Positions 1 to 5,898 of a DNA stretch of 9,861 bases are shown piece by piece. Position numbers and translations under genes: made by a program. Origin of the DNA: Frankiaceae bacterium (GTDB lineage Bacteria; Actinomycetota; Actinomycetes; JAFAQI01); contig JAVEEH010000165.1 in assembly GCA_030840545.1 (NCBI GenBank), positions 1 through 9,861 of the forward strand. The letters run 5' to 3'. Under the pieces are notes generated by a model that saw only the letters and a list, made by a program, of their open reading frames with translations, was not told where the DNA came from and made no database searches. Every line of letters starts with the position of its first letter. The stretch's first letter is position 1.

Positions 1-547
1 GGTCGTAGCCGAATGCGCCCGCGCAACGGCCGCCATCCATTATCAGCGTGAGCACGGTGCATTCCATGTGCACTTCCATGCCGCTGTGGATGCCGTGATC
101 CTGGAGGGTGCGGATCATTTCGAGGCCGGTGCGATCGCCGACGTGCGCGAGCCGTGGATACGTGTGGCCGCCAAAATTACGCTGCAGAATCCGCCCGTCC
201 TTAGTGCGGTCGAACAGCGCGCCCCACTCCTCGAGCTCCCACACCCGGCTGGGAGCCTCCTGGGCGTGCAGCTGTGCCATCCGCCAGTTGTTGAGCATCT
301 TGCCGCCGCGCATCGTGTCGCGGAAGTGCACCTGCCAGTTGTCCTCGGGCCACACGTTGCCCATTGAGGCAGCGATGCCGCCTTCGGCCATGACCGTATG
401 GGCCTTGCCGAGCAGGGACTTGCAGACGATTGCCGTGCGGGCGCCTGCCTCGTGCGCGGCGATCGCCGCGCGCAGCCCGGAGCCACCGGCGCCGACGACG
501 ACGACGTCGTAGTCGTGCTGCTCGGGAACGCTCGTTGAGTCAGCCAT
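1..547 (-). CDS. sdhA: Succinate dehydrogenase (Sdh1-type) flavoprotein subunit, N-terminal part, cut by window edge
   Basis: This is the catalytic flavoprotein of a succinate dehydrogenase/fumarate reductase, oxidising succinate to fumarate through FAD at the inner face of the membrane. The 182 visible residues start at ATG 547. They contain the FAD dinucleotide-binding signature GAGGSG (residues 19-24) after a DYDVVVV strand. They also contain the segment KAHTVMAEGGIAAS (48-61), whose His50 sits where the covalent 8-alpha-histidyl-FAD residue lies in the family. QRNFGGHTYPR (122-132) and DRTG (138-141) match active-site regions of SdhA proteins, and the wording closely resembles mycobacterial Sdh1. 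The family is about 640 residues long, so roughly 70 percent lies beyond the left edge. The start is 12 bp after the anchor gene's stop, with a GGGG/GGAG purine stretch in between, so translation is likely coupled. The Fe-S subunit gene should follow off-window; that is inference. Confidence 0.93.
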   Translation of the reverse strand, partial: MADSTSVPEQHDYDVVVVGAGGSGLRAAIAAHEAGARTAIVCKSLLGKAHTVMAEGGIAASMGNVWPEDNWQVHFRDTMRGGKMLNNWRMAQLHAQEAPSRVWELEEWGALFDRTKDGRILQRNFGGHTYPRLAHVGDRTGLEMIRTLQDHGIHSGMEVHMECTVLTLIMDGGRCAGAFGYD

Positions 548-559
548 CTCCGCCCCGGC

Positions 560-1387
560 CTAGAAGATGTGGTGGTAGTCGTGGATGGTGCCGTTGGCGA
601 CCAACCGGATGTAGCCATCGGCGAGGGCGACCCACAGGAGCGAGGCCCAGGCCCACTGCATGTGCCTGTTGTTGAGCCGGCTGACAAGTCCCCACAAGCG
701 GTAACGGACGGGATGCTTGGAGAAGTGGTTGATCCGTCCGGCTGTGATGTGCCGGCAGGAGTGGCACCCGAGTGTGTAGGCCCAGATCAGCAAGGCGTTG
801 ATCGTCAGGATCGCCGTGCCGACGCCGACGTAGAAGTGCCCGTCCTTGTCGAAGGCGAGGGCCGCATCCCAGGTGAGGATGCCAGCGAAGATCACGGCGA
901 AGTACCACGCATAGCGGTGCACGTTCTGGAAGACGAGCGGGAAGCGGGTCTCGCCGGTGTAGTTCTTGTGCGGCTCGGCCACCGCGCAGGCCGGTGGGGA
1001 GAGCCAGAACGACCGGTAGTAGGCCTTGCGGTAGTAGTAGCAGGTCGCCCGGAACGACAGCGGGAACACCAGGATGTAGATCGCCGGCGACAGCCACTTC
1101 CAGATGTGGAAGTCCGCCCAGCGCACGCTCGGCGGGCAGCCATCGGTGAAGCACGGCGAGTAGAACGGCGACAGGTAGGGATCGGCGAAGAAGATCCGAT
1201 GGTGGGTGCCGGCCACGACCGGGTGGTTGAAAGCCGCCCAGGTCGAATACACGACAAATGCGCTGAAACCGACCGCGATGATCAGGGGCTGCAACCACCA
1301 GCGGTCTTGCCGCAGCGTCCGCGCCTTGATGTCCGCTCGGGGCTGGACGGAGGCAAGCCGCTGCCGGTCTGGAGTCTCCAGTGACAT
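560..1387 (-). CDS. sdhC: Succinate dehydrogenase (Sdh1-type) membrane anchor subunit
   Basis: This is an integral membrane anchor passing electrons from the SdhA/SdhB head to quinone. Counting from ATG 1387 it has 275 residues and about five hydrophobic segments (roughly 33-53, 97-115, 158-178, 186-208, 245-262). It is rich in conserved-looking Cys and His: CFTDGC (79-84), Cys115, Cys134, GCHSCRH (207-213), HRY (157-159) and a terminal HDYHH. Length, order (anchor then flavoprotein) and wording match the mycobacterial Sdh1 anchor (Rv0249c family), for which a membrane-embedded Rieske-type cluster has been reported; that this copy has one is inference. Two ATGs compete, at 1396 and 1387. GGAAG lies one base before the first and about ten before the second, so I prefer 1387. 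A longer TTG start at 1489 would overrun the divergent gene. Regulation may involve the palindrome at 1410-1425. Confidence 0.88.
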   Translation of the reverse strand: MSLETPDRQRLASVQPRADIKARTLRQDRWWLQPLIIAVGFSAFVVYSTWAAFNHPVVAGTHHRIFFADPYLSPFYSPCFTDGCPPSVRWADFHIWKWLSPAIYILVFPLSFRATCYYYRKAYYRSFWLSPPACAVAEPHKNYTGETRFPLVFQNVHRYAWYFAVIFAGILTWDAALAFDKDGHFYVGVGTAILTINALLIWAYTLGCHSCRHITAGRINHFSKHPVRYRLWGLVSRLNNRHMQWAWASLLWVALADGYIRLVANGTIHDYHHIF

Positions 1388-1409
1388 GTCTGTCATTCTT
1401 CCGTGACGG

Positions 1410-1425
1410 TGTGGCAACCGACACA
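1410..1425. promoter_or_regulatory. CRP/GlxR-like palindrome between divergent genes
   Basis: TGTG (1410-1413) and CACA (1422-1425) are separated by 8 bases, the exact geometry of the CRP/GlxR half-sites TGTGA-N6-TCACA. The inverted repeat extends to GGTGTG/CACACC (1408-1413 and 1422-1427). The fifth position of each half deviates (G and A instead of A and T). The site lies 22 bp before the Sdh anchor start and about 51 bp before the DUF7455 start. Cyclic-AMP-type regulators control succinate dehydrogenase operons in corynebacteria, so the context fits, but binding here is inferred. The close position to sdhC would suit repression. Confidence 0.38.
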
Positions 1426-1476
1426 CCGGGGCAGCATCGGAAGTCTCTGGCCGATTCGGGTGTTTGATAGGACGTG

Positions 1477-1677
1477 ATGACGACCACAACGGCAGTCCAG
1501 CCGGTCTCCCCGGCGGAGCGATGCGACCGCTGCGGCGCGCGCGCCGCGATCCGGGCCACGCTGCCCGGTGGCTCCGATCTGGTCTTCTGCGCCCATCACG
1601 GCCGCCAGCACGCCGATCAGCTGCGGGCCGTGGCCGTCGAGATCCGTGACGACGAGGGTGTGCTCGGGGCGATCTGA
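1477..1677 (+). CDS. DUF7455 small zinc-ribbon-like protein
   Basis: This is a 66-residue cytoplasmic protein and the only plus-strand gene in the window. It carries CDRCGARA (Cys16 and Cys19) and, after an LPGGSDLVF strand, CAHH (Cys38, His40, His41), a probable zinc-binding knuckle. Small proteins of this pattern are widespread in Actinomycetota (DUF7455; Rv2708c is, from memory, a mycobacterial member), and their function is not established. ATG 1477 is preferred over GTG 1474 because AGGA (1469-1472) lies 4 bases before the ATG but only 1 before the GTG. It is transcribed divergently from the succinate dehydrogenase operon and ends 14 bp from the convergent GT20 gene. Confidence 0.85.
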   Translation: MTTTTAVQPVSPAERCDRCGARAAIRATLPGGSDLVFCAHHGRQHADQLRAVAVEIRDDEGVLGAI

Positions 1678-1688
1678 GCGACCCGCTC
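1676..1688. terminator. Possible minimal hairpin between convergent stops
   Basis: GAGCG (1676-1680) and CGCTC (1684-1688) form a 5-bp stem with a 3-base loop. The hairpin sits in the 14-bp gap between the convergent stop codons of the DUF7455 and GT20 genes. There is no T-tract on either side, so this is only a weak candidate. Confidence 0.2.
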
Positions 1689-1691
1689 CGG

Positions 1692-3185
1692 TCAGCCCTT
1701 CATCTCCATCAAGTCGTCCAGCTGGCTGCGCAACCACTGCTCGACCTCATTGCCCCGCACCGTGTCGGCCGCGCCGCCCAGGAGCTTGTGCCGCAGCGCC
1801 CGGTCCATCGTCAGCGCCTCGAACATCGCGTCGGCTTGTTGCTGAAGATCGAACGGCTGGACGGTGATCGCGAAGTCGCCCAGCTCGTCGTGCGCCCCGG
1901 TGTTCTCGGACAGCAGCAGCACACCGTCGCGCTGGTTGACGAGGACTGCCTCCTTGGCGACGAGGTTCATGCCATCGCTGACCGCGTTGACGACGAGGAC
2001 GTCGGCCAGCTGGAACGCCGCCACCGCGAAAGCGAGGTCCTCCTGCAGCCGCATGTCGATCGGCTGCCAGCCCTCCGCGTGGTGGCGGGCATTGATCTCG
2101 GCGACGACGCCGCCCACCTGGGCGAGATAGTCGGCGTACTCGGGCACGTCCTGCCGGCTGGGCATCAGTGACGCCAGGAACGTGACCCGACCGCGCAGCT
2201 CCGGGTGCTGGTCGAGAAGCAGCCCGAACGCGCGGAAGCCACGCACGATGTTCTTCGACGGGTCCGTGCGGTCCACCCGGACGATGAGATGCCTGCTGTC
2301 GGCCAGCAGCGTCGACTCGAGCCCCCGTCGGTGCGCGGCGACCTCCTCGCTGGCGGCCAGCGTCTCGACGGAGTCCACATCGACCGAGATCGGGTAGGCG
2401 CGGGCGGCCACCTTGCGGTCGCCGAGGTCAATGGTGCCGGCGCGGAAGTCGACCGGCAGATCGAGCATGTCCAACGCGCAGGAAAGGAAGTTGCGGGCCG
2501 AACGGCGGGTGTGAAACGCGACCACGTCGCAGCCGAGCAGGCCCCGCAACATGCCCTCACGCATCTGCACGGGCAGCACCCGCCAGGCGTCGGGGCTCGG
2601 CCACGGGATGTGCACGAAGTGGCTGATGATCGCGTCCGGACACCGCTGCCGCACCATCTCGCCCACGAGGTAGAAGTGGTAGTCCTGCAGCAGCACGATC
2701 GCCTTGCCGCCGCGGCGCCCGACTTCGTCGGCAACGGCCTCGGCGAACTGCTTGTTGACGGCGACATAGCCGAACTCGTAGGCCTCGTGCGTCTCGGCGG
2801 TGATGTTGGGCTCGGTGGCCAGGCCATAAAGCCCGTGCTGCACGAACCACAGCAGCGGGTTGGCGATGCGCGTGTAGAAGGCCTCGTGCCGCTCCTGCTC
2901 GACCTCGACGTAACGCACGTTGAGCGTGGGCCCGACGGTGTCGTCATCGACGACGTGCATCTCCGGTGAGAACGCGATCTCGATCGAGTGCCCCTCGTGC
3001 TCGGTGATGACCATCGAGTCCGCGGCGTTCGATGCTGCGCACACCCAGACGGCGTCGTCGAGGTGCTCGGCGAGACCCATCAGCGCTGTCACCAGACCGC
3101 CGGCGCCGCGCTTGAGGGTCAGCCCGGATGGGGTACGACGGAACGTCGCCGGCCCGCGGTGGGAGAGCAGAACGACGGGGAGCAT
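1692..3185 (-). CDS. otsA: GT20 alpha,alpha-trehalose-phosphate synthase, streptomycete-like type
   Basis: This is predicted to transfer glucose from a nucleotide sugar to glucose-6-phosphate, giving trehalose-6-phosphate in the cytoplasm. It has 497 residues, a normal length for the family. Motifs in order: SHRGP (8-12, Arg10 at the position of the OtsA N-terminal phosphate-binding Arg), AGGL (28-31), LQDYH (166-170), HIPWPS (192-197), RVDRTDPSKN (303-312; Arg306 and Lys311 align with the diphosphate-binding Arg/Lys pair), DGMNLVAKE (404-412) and LSENTGA (425-431). All the OtsA catalytic positions I can align by eye are kept. The RTDPSKN form resembles the streptomycete clade rather than the LDYTKG form of classical OtsA. 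GDP-glucose is the reported donor for a Streptomyces OtsA, so the donor is uncertain here. No phosphatase gene (otsB) is adjacent. The ATG at 3185 follows only a weak GAG, and the ABC ATPase gene ends 26 bp upstream, suggesting cotranscription. Confidence 0.85.
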   Translation of the reverse strand: MLPVVLLSHRGPATFRRTPSGLTLKRGAGGLVTALMGLAEHLDDAVWVCAASNAADSMVITEHEGHSIEIAFSPEMHVVDDDTVGPTLNVRYVEVEQERHEAFYTRIANPLLWFVQHGLYGLATEPNITAETHEAYEFGYVAVNKQFAEAVADEVGRRGGKAIVLLQDYHFYLVGEMVRQRCPDAIISHFVHIPWPSPDAWRVLPVQMREGMLRGLLGCDVVAFHTRRSARNFLSCALDMLDLPVDFRAGTIDLGDRKVAARAYPISVDVDSVETLAASEEVAAHRRGLESTLLADSRHLIVRVDRTDPSKNIVRGFRAFGLLLDQHPELRGRVTFLASLMPSRQDVPEYADYLAQVGGVVAEINARHHAEGWQPIDMRLQEDLAFAVAAFQLADVLVVNAVSDGMNLVAKEAVLVNQRDGVLLLSENTGAHDELGDFAITVQPFDLQQQADAMFEALTMDRALRHKLLGGAADTVRGNEVEQWLRSQLDDLMEMKG

Positions 3186-3211
3186 GTCTCGTATTGTCCC
3201 AGACGCGAAGT

Positions 3212-4051
3212 TCAGGGCAGTCGGAGCAGTGCGGCCTTGGCCGTGTAGCGGTCGCCGTGGCGATGCAGCCGCAACGGCAATCCGAAGCAGGCCGAGAGGT
3301 TCGCCGAGCGCATGACCTGGGCCAACGGTCCGGCCGCGACGACCTCACCCGCACGCAGCAGCAGTGCATGCGTGAAGCCCGCCGGCACCTCTTCGACGTG
3401 GTGGGACACGAGCACCATCGCCGGGGCGGACGGGTCGGCGGCGAGCCGGCTCAACGTGCGCAACAGAGCTTCCCGGGCGCCGAGGTCGAGGCCGGCTGCG
3501 GGCTCGTCGAGCAGCAAGAGCTCGGGATCCGTCATCAGTGCGCGTGCCAGCTGCACCCGCTTGCGCTCACCCTCCGAGAGCGTCCCGAACGGCCGCTCGA
3601 CCAGCGCCCGGCAGCCGAGCTGGGCCAGCAGGTCGAGGGCACGTGTTTCGTCGACCGCGTCGTAACGTTCGACGCCGCGCCGGACGGTCGCATAAGACGC
3701 TGTCAGGACCACGTCGACGACCCGCTCGTCGCTCGGCAACCGGTCAGCCAGCGCTGCACTGGCCCAGCCGATCCGCGGCAGCAGATCGTCGAGGTCCGCG
3801 CCGTCGAGGGGTTCACCGAGCAGTGCCACGGCGCCCTCGGTCGGCCGGATAGTGCCCGCGGCAACCTGCAGCAGCGTGGTCTTGCCGGCGCCGTTGGCCC
3901 CGAGCACGACCCAACGGTCAGCCGGCCCGATCGTCCAGGAAACGTCCCGCAGCAACATGGCCGAGCCTCGGCGTACGGACACGTGGTCGAGGCGCACGAC
4001 CGCGTCATGGCTGACGCCGTCGGCGTGGGGAAGGTCGACCGCCGCGGTCAC
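3212..4051 (-). CDS. Stand-alone ABC transporter ATP-binding protein (YlmA-like)
   Basis: This is a 279-residue single ABC ATPase domain with no fused or adjacent permease. Walker A is GANGAGKT (51-58), the signature is LSEGE (158-162, with Glu in place of the usual Gly), Walker B is LLLLDE (178-183), the D-loop is AGLD (186-189) and the switch histidine lies in SHH (216-218). The wording GFTHALLLRAGEV and a C-terminal tail ending in a small basic segment resemble B. subtilis YlmA-like and other actinobacterial orphan ATPases of unknown substrate. The GTG at 4051 is chosen because homology starts about 20 residues later and because TACGCT (4064-4059) lies 7 bases upstream, fitting a leaderless start. 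There is no clear ribosome-binding site. The open frame continues upstream to 4603 but overlaps the helicase gene and lacks homology there. It probably forms an operon with the GT20 gene. Confidence 0.85.
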   Translation of the reverse strand: MTAAVDLPHADGVSHDAVVRLDHVSVRRGSAMLLRDVSWTIGPADRWVVLGANGAGKTTLLQVAAGTIRPTEGAVALLGEPLDGADLDDLLPRIGWASAALADRLPSDERVVDVVLTASYATVRRGVERYDAVDETRALDLLAQLGCRALVERPFGTLSEGERKRVQLARALMTDPELLLLDEPAAGLDLGAREALLRTLSRLAADPSAPAMVLVSHHVEEVPAGFTHALLLRAGEVVAAGPLAQVMRSANLSACFGLPLRLHRHGDRYTAKAALLRLP

Positions 4052-4058
4052 GCCGCCG

Positions 4059-4064
4059 AGCGTA
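4059..4064 (-). promoter_or_regulatory. Candidate -10 element for orphan ABC ATPase
   Basis: Read on the minus strand this is TACGCT, a TANNNT match 7 bases before GTG 4051. This places transcription start at or next to the start codon. I see no good -35 hexamer at 16-18 bases. The 55-bp gap to the helicase gene holds nothing else recognisable. Confidence 0.3.
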
Positions 4065-4106
4065 TGAGGCGAACGCCCGAAAAGCCGGTTCCCACGCCGC
4101 GCGTCG

Positions 4107-5828
4107 TCAGCGTTGCAGCGTCGCCATTGCGGCCACCCGTTGCTCGAGCTGCTCCGCCGTCGCCTGCGGCGTCGGAGGTCCACCGCAGCGACGCCGCAGC
4201 TCCGCGTGCACGGACGCATGCGGCCGGCCGGTCGCGAGGCAGTAGGCCGACACCATCGCGGAGAGCCGGCGGCGCAACGCCGCGATCTGCGCGTAGGCGG
4301 GCGCGTCGTCCGCCCCAGCGTCCATCTCGTCGGCCGGCCCCGGGGCCGCCGCGGCGCCCGCCCGCCGCCGCATCTCGCGGTCGCGGCGGGCCAGCAGCGC
4401 AGCCGTCTGCTCGGGCGAGAGCAGGCCCGGCAGCCCGAGGAACTCCTCGTCCTCGCCGGTGATCGACAGGGACGGTGCGAGGACAGCGCGGCCCCCGTGC
4501 AGCACGTGCGCGAACTCGGCGTCGGACTCCAACGCCTCGAAGCCGGACCCGTCGACCAGGGGCTCGGGCCTCTCGATGTCCAGCGCGTCGAGAAGGTCGT
4601 CACCGGACGCCGGCGGCGGGATCACGTGGTTGCGCTCAGCCTCCATCTCAGCCGCGAGCGCGAGCAACGGCCGGACCGCAGGCAAGAACACGGTGGCCGA
4701 CTCCTGCCGGTGCCGGGCGCGCAGCACCCGACCCACCGCCTGGGCGAAGAACAGCGGGGTCCGGTACGACGTCATCCACGCCAAGCAAGCAGCGCGCGGC
4801 ACGTCGACACCTTCGCTGATCATGCGCACGCACACCGCGATCCGTTCGGTGCTGTGGGTGAACTCGCGGATGCGAGCGTTGGCCTGGGGGTCGTCGGACA
4901 GGATCAGCGCCGGTCGCTCGCCGGTGACCCGCTCGACGATCTCCGCGTAGGCCCGCGCGTCGTCCTGGTCGGATGCGAGCACCAGCCCGGCAGCGTCTGC
5001 AACACCGTGATCGCGGAGGTGGGTGATTCGTTCGTCCATCGCGGCGATGACATGCGGCACCCAGCGCCCGCGCGAGTTGAGCGCGGTCTTCCACGCGGCG
5101 GCCTCGGTGCGTTTGGTCGCCGTCTCGCTGAGCGACGCCGCGATCACCTCACCCGCGCTGTTGCGCCACCGGGACACGCCGGTGTAGGCCGCGAACACCA
5201 CCGGCCGCACCACGGCGTCGGCGAGCGCGTGGCGGTATCCGTAGGTGTAGTCGGCGGTGCTCGCGAGCCCGCCGTCGCCGTCGTCGTCGTAGCGGACGAA
5301 GGGAATCCGCTCGTCGGGTCGGGTGCGGAACGGCGTACCGGTCAGTGCCAGGCGCCGTCGGGCCGGCGTGAACGCCTCGGCAACCGCGTCCCCCCACGAC
5401 AGGCCGTCGCCGGCGTGGTGGATCTCGTCGAGGATCACCAGGCTGCGCCTGGCGTCGGTGCGGGCGCGGTGGAGCATCGGCGCGCCCGCGACCTGCGCAT
5501 AGGTGGTCACATAGCCGCGCAGGTCCGCGCGAACAGGTCCGACCGCGTTGGTCAGGGTCGGGTCGAGATCGATGCCGACCTGGGCTGCCGCATCGGCCCA
5601 CTGGGTGCGCAGGTGATCGGTCGGGCACACGACCACGATGCGGTCGACGACACGCCGGGCCAGCAACGTCTGCGCGACCGCGAGCGCGAACGTCGTCTTG
5701 CCGGAGCCCGGTGTGGCGGTGACGAGGAAGTCGGATCCGGCGGCCCGGTGATAGGCGACCAAGGCGTGCCGCTGCCAGGCCCGTAACGGCGAGGCAGGCA
5801 GCACAAGGTCGGTCGAAGCGGCAGACAT
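4107..5828 (-). CDS. Superfamily 2 DEAD/DEAH-box-type helicase
   Basis: This is a 573-residue ATP-dependent helicase with two RecA-like domains followed by a C-terminal region with no motif I recognise (about 420-573, alanine/arginine rich, probably helical). Motifs: LRAWQRHAL (15-23) in the Q-motif position, ATPGSGKTT (38-46, motif I), VVVCPTDHLRTQW (65-77, Ia), DEIHH (134-138, motif II), LTGTPFR (162-168, III), MISEGVDVPR (336-345, V) and QAVGRVLRA (363-371, VI with Arg367 and Arg370). The pattern is that of ResIII/type III restriction-like SF2 proteins, but no nuclease or methylase partner is present. Such proteins are common in Actinomycetota with unassigned roles; DNA repair or nucleic-acid remodelling is a guess. 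ATG 5828 is chosen because the upstream extension to GTG 5990 runs through the permease gene. No Shine-Dalgarno is seen, and TAGGCT lies 13 bases upstream. Confidence 0.88.
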   Translation of the reverse strand: MSAASTDLVLPASPLRAWQRHALVAYHRAAGSDFLVTATPGSGKTTFALAVAQTLLARRVVDRIVVVCPTDHLRTQWADAAAQVGIDLDPTLTNAVGPVRADLRGYVTTYAQVAGAPMLHRARTDARRSLVILDEIHHAGDGLSWGDAVAEAFTPARRRLALTGTPFRTRPDERIPFVRYDDDGDGGLASTADYTYGYRHALADAVVRPVVFAAYTGVSRWRNSAGEVIAASLSETATKRTEAAAWKTALNSRGRWVPHVIAAMDERITHLRDHGVADAAGLVLASDQDDARAYAEIVERVTGERPALILSDDPQANARIREFTHSTERIAVCVRMISEGVDVPRAACLAWMTSYRTPLFFAQAVGRVLRARHRQESATVFLPAVRPLLALAAEMEAERNHVIPPPASGDDLLDALDIERPEPLVDGSGFEALESDAEFAHVLHGGRAVLAPSLSITGEDEEFLGLPGLLSPEQTAALLARRDREMRRRAGAAAAPGPADEMDAGADDAPAYAQIAALRRRLSAMVSAYCLATGRPHASVHAELRRRCGGPPTPQATAEQLEQRVAAMATLQR

Positions 5829-5841
5829 GGGAGGAGCGCCG

Positions 5842-5847
5842 AGCCTA
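5842..5847 (-). promoter_or_regulatory. Candidate -10 element for helicase
   Basis: The minus-strand hexamer TAGGCT (5847-5842) matches TANNNT and ends 13 bases before ATG 5828. This would give a very short 5' leader of about 6-8 bases. It touches the stem-loop block just upstream. There is no strong -35 sequence, so confidence is low. Confidence 0.25.
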
Positions 5848-5898
5848 ACCCGCCAATCGCGGGTTGCGGCCCTTCTATGGGCCGCATCCCGCAATTGG
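5847..5898 (-). terminator. Nested stem-loops after the ABC-2 permease gene
   Basis: The block begins immediately after the permease stop codon (5901-5899). Three pairings are possible in the minus-strand transcript. Hairpin 1 is a perfect 7-bp stem, 5847-5853 with 5859-5865, loop of 5. Hairpin 2 is a perfect 7-bp stem, 5866-5872 with 5879-5885, loop of 6. An outer stem pairs 5888-5898 with 5853-5863 (11 pairs, one G-U), enclosing hairpin 2. Hairpin 1 and the outer stem share bases and exclude each other. There is no T-tract, as is common in actinobacterial terminators. A terminator for the exporter operon is most likely; an attenuator acting on the helicase gene is possible. Confidence 0.6.

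Noticed and set aside
494..515. GAC/GTC microsatellite-like palindrome in the flavoprotein gene
   Set aside because: It is explained by codon use for the Asp-Tyr-Asp-Val-Val-Val strand of the FAD-binding fold.
1388..1489. TTG 1489 start for the Sdh anchor
   Set aside because: It would overlap the divergent DUF7455 gene start, has no ribosome-binding site, and adds residues absent from the family.
4052..4603. N-terminal extension of the orphan ABC ATPase to 463 residues
   Set aside because: The extra 184 residues overlap the helicase gene in another frame and have shadow-like Arg/Ser/Pro composition; homology begins near 4050.
3128..5786. Very long plus-strand open frames (444 and 557 codons) opposite the ABC ATPase and helicase genes
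   Set aside because: They are Arg/Pro/Gly-rich with no recognisable motifs, and they lie antisense to genes with complete family motifs. Long antisense frames are normal at this GC content.
4107..5828. Reading the helicase as part of a phage-defence or restriction system
   Set aside because: No methylase, nuclease, toxin or integrase is present on either side; neighbours are an exporter and an orphan ATPase.
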